Shown here: piece by piece, positions 7,192 through 12,758 of the stretch | Numbering within the stretch: position 1 is the stretch's first letter | How the letters are laid out: the number at the start of each line of letters is the position of its first letter | Assembly (NCBI GenBank): GCA_020439605.1 | Contig: JAGQSI010000026.1 | Span: 1 to 12,758 of the forward strand | Direction of reading: 5' to 3' | DNA from: Acidimicrobiales bacterium | GTDB lineage: Bacteria > Actinomycetota > Acidimicrobiia > Acidimicrobiales > Iamiaceae | DNA: 12,758 bases | Translations under genes and position numbers: made by a program | Notes under the pieces: model-generated | Database searches by the model: none | Seen by the model: the letters and a program-made list of their open reading frames with translations, nothing else | What the model was told of the DNA's origin: nothing

Positions 7192-7679
7192 TCCTCGGCA
7201 GTTAGCTGATGAATGAGCTCGTGATGGTCAAAAGACAGCTTCTCGTCTTGAAGCAGACCGTCGACGAAGCGCTGCAACATCACGAACTTCATGGAGATCT
7301 TCCGGCCCGTGGGCTCAAGGCGCACTCCATGAGGTAACTCAAGGAGTCCCGTGTGGGTGCCGGTGACAGTGGATTCCACCAAAACTCGGCCATCGGTGGT
7401 TGAGCACACAGCGCTCACATGGAAATGGGTATCGGGGATACCTGTCATCATCGCGATCTCACGTTCAAACGCGCCGGCTAGATCAAACTGCCCATCTGGC
7501 CATTGCGCCCGGTAGTTCGGGTCAAGCATCGCCGAAGAAGCTTCAAAATCCCTACGGTTGATTGCATCGAGCAGCTCGACTGCACGTTGCTCGTCGGACT
7601 GGGTTGGCACAGGGCCTTCGATCTGAATCGTCATGCACAAATAGTCATAGAAGAGCGTCAACCGGTACCTCCGCCACAT
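7188..7679 (-). CDS. SnoaL-like (NTF2-fold) protein, first gene of the LuxR operon
   Basis: The gene encodes 163 residues from the ATG at 7679, preceded by GGGAGG (7692-7687) at 7-nt spacing. An in-frame ATG at 7634 would remove an unusual basic/aromatic N-terminus (WRRYRLTLFYDYLC) but has no ribosome binding site. SnoaL-fold signs are the opening helix (VELLDAINRRDFEASSAMLDP), and the strands around TVTGTHTGLL (about 104-113) and EPTGRKISMKF (122-132). The GTHTG and PTGR motifs are typical of SnoaL-like proteins of about 130 residues. Members are small cone-shaped barrels that bind or convert small hydrophobic molecules; catalysis cannot be predicted here. The 4-nt stop/start overlap with the LuxR gene implies coupled translation. 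A ligand-binding role feeding the regulator is plausible but unproven. Confidence 0.85.
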   Translation of the reverse strand: MWRRYRLTLFYDYLCMTIQIEGPVPTQSDEQRAVELLDAINRRDFEASSAMLDPNYRAQWPDGQFDLAGAFEREIAMMTGIPDTHFHVSAVCSTTDGRVLVESTVTGTHTGLLELPHGVRLEPTGRKISMKFVMLQRFVDGLLQDEKLSFDHHELIHQLTAEE

Positions 7680-7729
7680 GACGGATCCTCCCTAGTCCCC
7701 CACATGGGGGAGGTACCGCGGCCGGCGGT
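7663..7729. promoter_or_regulatory. Nested inverted repeats in the divergent control region
   Basis: CGGTACCTCC (7663-7672) is the exact reverse complement of GGAGGTACCG (7709-7718). Inside lies a perfect hairpin TCCCCC-ACAT-GGGGGA (7696-7711), and at the right edge ACCGC-GGCCG-GCGGT (7715-7729). In the minus-strand mRNA the outer repeat would pair the 5' leader with codons 3-6 of the SnoaL-like gene, enclosing its GGGAGG and start codon. The leader ACCUCCC could also pair directly with GGGAGG. As DNA it could be an operator shared by both divergent units. A TTGACG on the minus strand (7661-7656) abuts it. Confidence 0.55.
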
Positions 7730-7759
7730 TGCTCACACTGACACGAGACAACAAAACCA

Positions 7760-8647
7760 ATGCCGCCCTGGAGGCTTGCCATTACCGCCATCTATCGTCC
7801 GCGTCTAAGAATCAGACGTTCAGCAAAGGTTGCTGCGTGTTTTGCTCTAGCAGGGTCATCAGTACTTCTTGGATGTTCCGATGACTCAACCGACGTCGGC
7901 TCCTCAGGGAGCACCACCACAAGGGCAGGAGCGGCAACAAACAGCACAAACACGAATAGCAAAGCGCTGTACTGCGAGACTGCTCTAACCCTTAGCTCAG
8001 ACCCCGGCCCCGACGTGGACTGGGCAACTGCCACCCCCGAAGACATCGCCAAGGGGTTCGCCGAGTGGATACCCACGATGCAAGCACAAGTCGATCGCAT
8101 TGAACCCATAGCTCCCGCCGAACTCTCCGACGAGATCAAAGTATTTCGTGCGGCACTAGAAGCCGCTAGCGAGGGAGACCCTTCAGCTTTCGAAACACCT
8201 GAGGTTGATGCCGCCGACAAGACCATCCGCAGTCACGACGTCGCGGAATGCGGCTGGCCAAGCATCAACGTGACCACCCGCGACTATGCCTTTAGTGGTC
8301 TCCCTAAGACGGCCGAAGCGGGTGCACTCAATATTGAGGTAACCAATGAGGGGCCTGAGGTTCACGAGGCATCGATTCTTAGCGTCCCAGGCCATGTCCA
8401 TGGCCCACTCAAGCAACTGATCTCTGCTGATCAACAAACCGGCGCTCGCCTTCGCATGGTTGGCTCAACAGGGCCGATCGAACCCGGTTCAGAGGGCAGC
8501 GTGATCGTAAGACTTGAACCGGGCCGATACGTAGTCACCTGCTACCTCCCAACAGGAACCACGTCGATGGCGGCTTTGGAAACCGCTAGCCCCGATGCTG
8601 TCCCGCACGCAATGCACGGCATGGCAGCGGAGTTCACCGTTGAATAG
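7760..8647 (+). CDS. Cupredoxin-like lipoprotein (putative copper protein)
   Basis: The gene encodes 295 residues from ATG 7760, with no obvious Shine-Dalgarno sequence. Arg-rich residues 11-20 precede a hydrophobic stretch (VAACFALAGSSV) and a lipobox VLLGC, so C39 is the probable lipidated residue. A Ser/Thr/Gly linker follows (about 40-67). A helical domain (about 70-165) is bounded by C72 and C164, which could form a disulfide. The C-terminal 125 residues resemble a cupredoxin barrel: DYAFSGLP, LNIEVTNEGPEVHEAS, LEPGRYVVTCYLP, PHAMHGMAAEFTV. H202, C261, H283 or H286, and M288 are candidate type 1 copper ligands, although the Cys-His spacing is longer than in plastocyanin. It probably sits on the outer face of the membrane in electron transfer or copper binding. 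It is divergent from the LuxR operon and 9 bp upstream of the VOC gene. Confidence 0.82.
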   Translation: MPPWRLAITAIYRPRLRIRRSAKVAACFALAGSSVLLGCSDDSTDVGSSGSTTTRAGAATNSTNTNSKALYCETALTLSSDPGPDVDWATATPEDIAKGFAEWIPTMQAQVDRIEPIAPAELSDEIKVFRAALEAASEGDPSAFETPEVDAADKTIRSHDVAECGWPSINVTTRDYAFSGLPKTAEAGALNIEVTNEGPEVHEASILSVPGHVHGPLKQLISADQQTGARLRMVGSTGPIEPGSEGSVIVRLEPGRYVVTCYLPTGTTSMAALETASPDAVPHAMHGMAAEFTVE

Positions 8648-8656
8648 AGGCTCACC

Positions 8657-9070
8657 ATGGCAATCACCACCGGCTTCAACCACATCGCCACATTGACCAC
8701 GAACCTGGACCGATTCAAGGAGTGGTATCTGAAGATCTTTGACGCCGCCACGGTGTTCGAGATGGAGGCTGAAGATGACCACCCCCGAATGGCAATCATC
8801 GACATGGGAGCTGGCGCTGCTTTGAACGTGTTTGAGGTTCCGCTTGACTCCATTGTCGGCGAGCAACGTCGAATTGGAGCTAGAGGAGCTATCGATCACT
8901 ACGGCATCTCAGTACCCGACCTCACCGCTCTCGAGGTGATACGGAAACGGCTGATGGCGATCGAGGCCGAGATAGGGAACATACAGGTTCTCGGTGGCGA
9001 TACCTGGTCACTGTTCTTTCGTGATGTTGATGGGATGGAACTTGAGGTGTGCGCCCCCGTCTCTTCATGA
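8657..9070 (+). CDS. VOC-family (glyoxalase/dioxygenase-fold) protein
   Basis: The gene encodes 137 residues from ATG 8657, with AGAGG at 8646-8650 overlapping the end of the lipoprotein gene. The 9-bp gap indicates one operon. Both beta-alpha-beta-beta-beta halves are visible: FNHIATLTTNLDRFKEWYLKIF (7-28) with NVFEVP (57-62), and DHYGISVPD (80-88) with FFRDVDGMELEV (120-131). H9, E60, H81 and E130 sit where metal ligands occur in glyoxalase I and related enzymes, so metal binding is likely retained. The specific reaction cannot be told; candidates are isomerase, thiol transferase or dioxygenase. Length is normal for a single-domain VOC protein. There is no signal peptide, so it is cytosolic, unlike its upstream partner. 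Confidence 0.88.
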   Translation: MAITTGFNHIATLTTNLDRFKEWYLKIFDAATVFEMEAEDDHPRMAIIDMGAGAALNVFEVPLDSIVGEQRRIGARGAIDHYGISVPDLTALEVIRKRLMAIEAEIGNIQVLGGDTWSLFFRDVDGMELEVCAPVSS

Positions 9071-9215
9071 AAGCGATTCACCAATACTGCGGGCGCTCAA
9101 CTAGAGGACTTCGTCAAGCCCGTCCTGGAGCCAGCCGCGCATAAGCGCACATCATGTTGGAGCCGCCATCTCGACTCTCAGCAAACTCACAGCCAACAGT
9201 GCAACTATCTACGCC

Positions 9216-9902
9216 GTGGGTAAAGCATCAATTCTGCTGGTAGACGACGAGGACAACCTGCGTTCGATGCTTGAGGCAGCACTTCGTCACCATGGTTTCG
9301 AGGTACATCCTGTTGCCAACGGCCGTTCAGCACTGGAGTCGGCCGCCACGATCTGCCCTGACCTGATCGTGCTCGATGTCATGTTGCCCGACCTTGACGG
9401 CTTCGAAGTGTGCCGTCGACTGCGCACCGAATCCAACCAGACGCCAGTGCTATTTCTCACGGCCCGTGATTCAACCGAGGACAAGGTGAGAGGTCTCACC
9501 CTCGGCGGTGACGACTATCTGGTGAAGCCGTTCAGTCTCGAGGAACTCATCGCCCGCATAGATACGATCCTGCGCCGCAGCGGTTTCACCCGCTCGGATG
9601 CGCTGATGCGTTGCGGCGATCTCATCCTTGACGACGATGCCCACCTCGTGACCAGAGCCGGTCGAGAGATTTCACTGTCCCCCACCGAATACAACCTTCT
9701 GAGGTACCTACTCATCAACCAGGGGCGGGTCCTGTCCAAATCCCAGATTCTCGATCATGTCTGGAACTACGACTTCGGAGGCGATGGTGGCGTGGTCGAG
9801 ACCTATGTGGGGTACCTGCGACGCAAGCTCGACAACGAAGGACCTAGCCTGATCCAAACCGTGCGGGCAGTGGGCTACGTCATCAGAGCGCCCAAGGCCT
9901 AG
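9216..9902 (+). CDS. OmpR-family response regulator
   Basis: The gene encodes 228 residues from GTG 9216, the only start leaving the receiver domain intact (ILLVDDEDN begins at residue 6). No clear Shine-Dalgarno sequence precedes it. The receiver domain (about 5-117) has the acidic pair D10/D11, phospho-acceptor D54 (IVLDVMLPDLDG), T82 (LFLTARD) and K104 (YLVKPF). The effector is an OmpR/PhoB winged helix (about 130-225): ISLSPTEYNLLRYLL, then SKSQILDHVWNYDF, VVETYVGYLRRKLD and IQTVRAVGYVIR. It is of the TrcR/MprA-like actinobacterial type by pattern. The histidine kinase follows after 8 nt, so they form one operon and a cognate pair. The 145-bp upstream spacer presumably holds the promoter, but I cannot see a convincing one. 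Confidence 0.96.
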   Translation: MGKASILLVDDEDNLRSMLEAALRHHGFEVHPVANGRSALESAATICPDLIVLDVMLPDLDGFEVCRRLRTESNQTPVLFLTARDSTEDKVRGLTLGGDDYLVKPFSLEELIARIDTILRRSGFTRSDALMRCGDLILDDDAHLVTRAGREISLSPTEYNLLRYLLINQGRVLSKSQILDHVWNYDFGGDGGVVETYVGYLRRKLDNEGPSLIQTVRAVGYVIRAPKA

Positions 9903-9910
9903 GTACCAAC

Positions 9911-11278
9911 ATGTCCTTGCGTGTACGAGTCATCGCCGGTCTCGGCATCGTGGCGGCAGTGATGGCACTACTCGGGATGCGATCTGTTCGGTCCACCGAG
10001 GCGAGCCTTATCGCCCAGGTAGATGCCACCCTCACGAGGTCGGTTCCTCGATTGCGAACAACAAGAGGACCCGATGGGTCAACGCTTTCGCCACTATGGG
10101 TGGCGGCACTAGTTGACGGTGAATACCGAGTTCTGATGGAACCGGATCTGACTCGCTCCGACCCGGGCAGCCCCAACCTGAGCCCGACCAGAGCGCTCGA
10201 ACATCTCGGTCAAGGCCCCTTCACCGTCCCCTCGAGTGAAGGATCTAGCTCCTACCGTGTCGATGTACGAGCTCAGGGCAGCCGAGGCCGAACACTCGTT
10301 GTAGCGGCTCCGCTCGAAGACGTGGAGAACGCCGTTCGTCATAGCCGCAACCAGGAGCTGATGAAGTTTCTCGTTGTATCTGGCCTTTTGGCACTCGTTG
10401 CGTTCTGGGTGGACCGCCTTGGCCTGAGACCGATACGGACCATGACCGACACGGCTACAGCAATTGCTCAAGGCGACAGATCCAAACGGGTTCCGGCTGG
10501 TGCCACAGGTACTGAAGCTGGAGAGCTCGGCGAAGCACTCAACCAAATGCTCACTCATCTTGACGATCAGGCTTCTGCTCTTGAGGCCTCACAAGAACAA
10601 CTGAAACAGTTTGTTGCCGATGCTTCGCATGAGCTGCGGACTCCGCTGGCCACAGTCGCTGGCTACAGCGAGCTCTATGAAATGGGCGGCCTCAAAGGCG
10701 ATGGGGAGCTGGACGAAGCGATGCGCCGAGTCCGTCAGGAGACCGACCGCATGACCGGTCTCGTCCACGAAATGCTGACACTTGCACGCTTGGACCAAGC
10801 ACCCAGGCTTGAGTTGGCTCCTCTTCATCTGGGACAGGTTCTAAGCGACGCTGCCCGCGACGCGAGGGCTGTGGAACCGCAGCGGCCAATCAGCGTTGAG
10901 ATCGATGACGAGCTAGTGGTGGAAGCAGACGAGGCAAGGATCCGCCAAGTCATCGCCAACCTGATCGGAAACGTCCGTACCCACACCGAGCCAACTACAC
11001 CACTGCACCTTCGCCTCACTTGCGAGGACGAATGGGCGATCATCGAGGTGTCCGATGACGGGCCCGGCATGGATCCCCAAACCACCCAACGAGCCTTTGA
11101 ACGCTTCTACCGTGCAGATAGCTCTCGAGGACGAGCCACCGGCGGAAGTGGACTTGGGTTGTCGATAGTGGCGGCAACGATCGAGGCTCACGGTGGCCAC
11201 GTTCGGATTGTTTCGGAACTAGGCGTTGGCACCCGTGTTCAGGTGGCTCTGCGTGCCGCCCATCATATTGCTGGCTGA
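9911..11278 (+). CDS. Membrane sensor histidine kinase paired with the 9216 regulator
   Basis: The gene encodes 455 residues from ATG 9911, 8 nt after the regulator's stop. The first membrane segment is at about 7-23 and the second at about 150-168. Between them is an external sensor region of roughly 125 residues of no recognised type. A HAMP linker (about 169-222, LRPIRTMTDTATAIAQGD) leads to the dimerisation helix, with phospho-acceptor H240 in FVADASHELRTPL. The ATPase domain shows an N box (QVIANLIGNVRTHT, about 346-359), G1 (SDDGPGM, 381-387), F box (FERFYRAD, 396-403) and G2 (GGSGLGLSIV, 411-420). All catalytic motifs are present, so it should phosphorylate and probably dephosphorylate the neighbouring regulator. 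The stimulus is unknown. The overall form matches MprB/TrcS-like kinases. Confidence 0.96.
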   Translation: MSLRVRVIAGLGIVAAVMALLGMRSVRSTEASLIAQVDATLTRSVPRLRTTRGPDGSTLSPLWVAALVDGEYRVLMEPDLTRSDPGSPNLSPTRALEHLGQGPFTVPSSEGSSSYRVDVRAQGSRGRTLVVAAPLEDVENAVRHSRNQELMKFLVVSGLLALVAFWVDRLGLRPIRTMTDTATAIAQGDRSKRVPAGATGTEAGELGEALNQMLTHLDDQASALEASQEQLKQFVADASHELRTPLATVAGYSELYEMGGLKGDGELDEAMRRVRQETDRMTGLVHEMLTLARLDQAPRLELAPLHLGQVLSDAARDARAVEPQRPISVEIDDELVVEADEARIRQVIANLIGNVRTHTEPTTPLHLRLTCEDEWAIIEVSDDGPGMDPQTTQRAFERFYRADSSRGRATGGSGLGLSIVAATIEAHGGHVRIVSELGVGTRVQVALRAAHHIAG

Positions 11279-11310
11279 TTCCCAGCTATTTCACAGGTTG
11301 GCCTGTTTGA

Positions 11311-11349
11311 GTGAACCTCATCAAGACCCCACTACTTGAGAGGTTCCAC
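11311..11349 (+). promoter_or_regulatory. Leader hairpin sequestering the ribosome binding site of the 11353 gene
   Basis: GTG AACCTC A TCAAG (11311-11325) can pair with CTTGA GAGGTT C CAC (11335-11349) across a 9-nt loop, giving 14 base pairs with one bulged base on each side. The likely Shine-Dalgarno sequence GAGAGG (11338-11343) lies in the 3' arm. The ATG follows at 11353. Folded, this would hide the ribosome binding site, suggesting translational control or heat- or ligand-responsive opening; the trigger is unknown. Confidence 0.5.
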
Positions 11350-11352
11350 AAA

Positions 11353-12096
11353 ATGAAGAGCAAGAAAGTATTCGCAGCAGCAGCAATGACCGCAGCCCTC
11401 GGTGCAGGCGGAGTAGTTGGTGCCATCTCAGGCACCCCGTTCTCCTCTGGCGCTCAGGACACCACTACTACAGCGCCGAGCAATGAATCTGCTTCCTCTG
11501 GCACTACTTCCGACAAGGACTCCTCCCGCTTGAGAGGCATCCGTGGTCTCAAACTCGATGCTGCAGCCGAAGCGATCGGAATCAGCGAAGAAGACCTGAA
11601 AGCAGCGTTGAAAGAAGGCAAGACCCTCGCCGAGATAGCCGAGGTAAATGGCGTAGAGCGCCAGGTACTCATCGACGCACTTGTAGCGGCCGGGAACAAA
11701 CAACTCGACGAACTACGAGCCACCCTGCCAGAGCGCATGTCAGAACTGGTTGACCGCAACAATCTCACAGAACGCGGGGATAGGGGTGGACGAGCAAACC
11801 GAGGCGGATTCCGAAGGGTCAGCTTGGAGACCGCCGCAAAAACCCTAGGCATGAGTGTCGAGGACCTACGAACCCAGCTGAAAGACGGCAAGACCCTCGC
11901 CGAGGTCGCTGAGGCTCAAGGTGTAGAGCGTCAAACGTTGGTCGATGCGCTGACAGCGCAAGCCATCGAGCGCATCGACCAAGCAGTAACAGATGAGAAG
12001 CTCACCCAAGAGCAGGCTGATGAAGCCAAAGCAACTCTCGGAGAGAAGATCGAGAAAGCTGTAGACGGCGAGCTAGGCGGCCGCCGCCACAACTGA
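11353..12096 (+). CDS. Secreted protein with two homologous helical repeats
   Basis: The gene encodes 247 residues from ATG 11353, preferred over an in-frame GTG at 11311 because GAGAGG lies 9 nt upstream. The N-terminus MKSKKVFAAAAMTAALGAGG is a signal peptide, with cleavage likely near A34-Q35. A low-complexity Thr/Ser segment (about 36-58) follows. Two copies of a helical repeat start at about 68 (LDAAAEAIGISEEDLKAALK) and 158 (LETAAKTLGMSVEDLRTQLK). Each continues with GKTLAE, GVERQ and LVDAL-like motifs. The second copy runs on into LTQEQADEAKATLGEKI. This repeat is common in exported proteins of Actinobacteria and other Gram-positives, with no established function. An Arg/Gly-rich spacer (about 140-155) separates the copies. 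It begins 74 nt after the kinase stop, so it could be co-transcribed with, or a target of, that two-component system. Confidence 0.85.
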   Translation: MKSKKVFAAAAMTAALGAGGVVGAISGTPFSSGAQDTTTTAPSNESASSGTTSDKDSSRLRGIRGLKLDAAAEAIGISEEDLKAALKEGKTLAEIAEVNGVERQVLIDALVAAGNKQLDELRATLPERMSELVDRNNLTERGDRGGRANRGGFRRVSLETAAKTLGMSVEDLRTQLKDGKTLAEVAEAQGVERQTLVDALTAQAIERIDQAVTDEKLTQEQADEAKATLGEKIEKAVDGELGGRRHN

Positions 12097-12104
12097 ATTA
12101 GAGC

Positions 12105-12665
12105 CTAGACCTGTTCAAAAATGGTTGGAGCCCGGCCCGGTCCAGCGTGATCCGGAGCCGGACCAACCAGAACAACCCGACCTTCGGCGATGAGCTCATC
12201 AATCGCTTTGCGAACAGTGATTGGTGAGCCGCCGCCAGCCTTTGCTGAAGCATCAGCAAGAGTGAAGCGCTTTGGCAACTGATTTATTACGGCTTTGATC
12301 TGGTTAGCAGACACGTGCTGGGCTCGCGGTCCGTTCGATGCCCTGCGAGAACGCCCCTTTGAGGGACCAAGGCCAGCGCGAGACAAAACATCGGCGGACA
12401 CACCCACAGCAACAAATGCAGCCGCAGGAATGTCTTGTTCTTTGGCATAAGCCTTGGCAGATGCAATGAAGCCGGCCTCAATGCCTTCTTCATCAGCAGT
12501 CTTGGCTTTCACAACGTCTGCGGCGGCATGGAGACGCTCGATCGGGGTAGAAGCTTGAGAAAATGCAGCTTCTGCTTGGGCGATCTTGGCGTTGTCTATG
12601 GCAGAAGATGGATCTGCGAGCCAAGCTAGGTAACGATTAACGGCGAGTTCAGATTCTGTTGTCAT
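12105..12665 (-). CDS. Winged-helix DNA-binding protein, KfrA-like in outline
   Basis: The gene encodes 186 residues from ATG 12665. Residues 1-95 are Ala-rich and helical (IAQAEAAFSQASTPIERLHAAADVV, GFIASAKAYAKEQDI), suggesting a dimerisation or coiled-coil module. Residues about 100-116 are a basic, Ser/Arg-rich linker (GPSKGRSRRASNGPRAQ). Residues about 118-186 look like a winged helix: NQIKAVINQLPKRFTLADASAKAG, then the recognition-helix-like PITVRKAIDELIAEGRVV and a wing GPAPDHAGPGRAP. The fold is inferred from pattern only. It may be a transcriptional regulator or a nucleoid-associated protein. Its 3' end is 8 bp from the 3' end of the secreted repeat protein (convergent), with no visible hairpin terminator between them. 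Confidence 0.75.
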   Translation of the reverse strand: MTTESELAVNRYLAWLADPSSAIDNAKIAQAEAAFSQASTPIERLHAAADVVKAKTADEEGIEAGFIASAKAYAKEQDIPAAAFVAVGVSADVLSRAGLGPSKGRSRRASNGPRAQHVSANQIKAVINQLPKRFTLADASAKAGGGSPITVRKAIDELIAEGRVVLVGPAPDHAGPGRAPTIFEQV

Positions 12666-12673
12666 TGACTCTG

Positions 12674-12704
12674 ATCATAGGCATAAGTTTATTGCCCAAT
12701 GCAA
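12674..12704 (-). promoter_or_regulatory. Promoter of the winged-helix gene, possibly leaderless
   Basis: On the minus strand TATGAT (12679-12674) is a strong -10 box lying only 8 nt before the ATG at 12665, so transcription would start at or within two or three bases of the start codon. TTGCAT (12704-12699) is a possible -35 with a long 19-bp spacer. No strong Shine-Dalgarno sequence precedes the ATG, consistent with the leaderless mRNAs common in Actinobacteria. Confidence 0.5.
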
Positions 12705-12758
12705 GAGTTTCAGATGTTTTGTGAGGTTTCACTTATCGAAGCGTTCTAGACGGCGGTA

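Noticed and set aside
9126..9164. Direct repeat TGGAGCC and a small GCGC-ATAA-GCGC hairpin between the VOC gene and the response regulator
   Set aside because: Too short to distinguish from chance; no T-run, so not called a terminator or operator.
11293..11308. ACAGG-TTGG-CCTGT stem followed by TT after the kinase gene
   Set aside because: A 5-bp stem with almost no T-run is too weak for a terminator call, and co-transcription with the next gene remains possible.
11556..11960. DNA-level tandem duplication within the secreted repeat protein
   Set aside because: Apart from an 18-bp identical stretch (GGCAAGACCCTCGCCGAG) the copies have diverged strongly; this is an ancient protein repeat, not a recent DNA duplication.
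1..12758. tRNA, rRNA, CRISPR, insertion sequence or phage integrase
   Set aside because: No regularly spaced repeats, no T-loop/acceptor pattern, no transposase or recombinase motifs seen on either strand.

Overview
The window looks like chromosomal DNA of a moderately GC-rich actinobacterium. The protein style (a giant ATPase-LuxR regulator, a DUF3039-like zinc-ribbon tail, a Ser/Thr-rich lipoprotein linker, OmpR-type two-component genes, GTG starts) fits Actinobacteria. An acidimicrobial host is a reasonable guess, but no rRNA or marker gene is present to prove it. I see no tRNA, rRNA, transposase, integrase or CRISPR array.

Layout. Positions 1-70 hold the 3' end of a plus-strand gene, followed by about 450 bp without a convincing gene. 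A 420-residue helical protein of unrecognised family follows (518-1780). Next is a structured, partly AT-rich spacer (1781-2160) with two strong hairpins, a recurring AGGGAC motif and a promoter overlapped by a perfect 12-bp palindrome. This promoter appears to drive an antitoxin-like excisionase-type DNA-binding protein (2161-2610) and a 341-residue protein with a DUF3039-like zinc-binding C-terminus (2661-3686). The pair has the gene order of a toxin-antitoxin module, but the second protein is not a PIN toxin. A 385-bp convergent spacer separates it from a minus-strand operon: a SnoaL-like protein (7679-7188) translationally coupled by an ATGA overlap to a 1039-residue ATPase-LuxR regulator (7191-4072).

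Divergent from that operon is a cupredoxin-like lipoprotein (7760-8647), followed closely by a VOC/glyoxalase-fold protein (8657-9070). The control region between the divergent units carries a perfect 10-bp inverted repeat enclosing the SnoaL ribosome binding site and start. Downstream lies an OmpR-family response regulator and histidine kinase pair (9216-11278), then a secreted protein with two homologous helical repeats (11353-12096). The ribosome binding site of the latter sits in one arm of a hairpin. A convergent minus-strand winged-helix protein (12665-12105) with a possibly leaderless promoter ends the window.

Functionally there are three regulatory blocks: an autoregulated toxin-antitoxin-like pair, a LuxR/SnoaL switch facing an envelope copper-protein/VOC pair, and a two-component system next to a secreted repeat protein. 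Gene-to-gene control within each block is inferred from layout, not shown directly by sequence.
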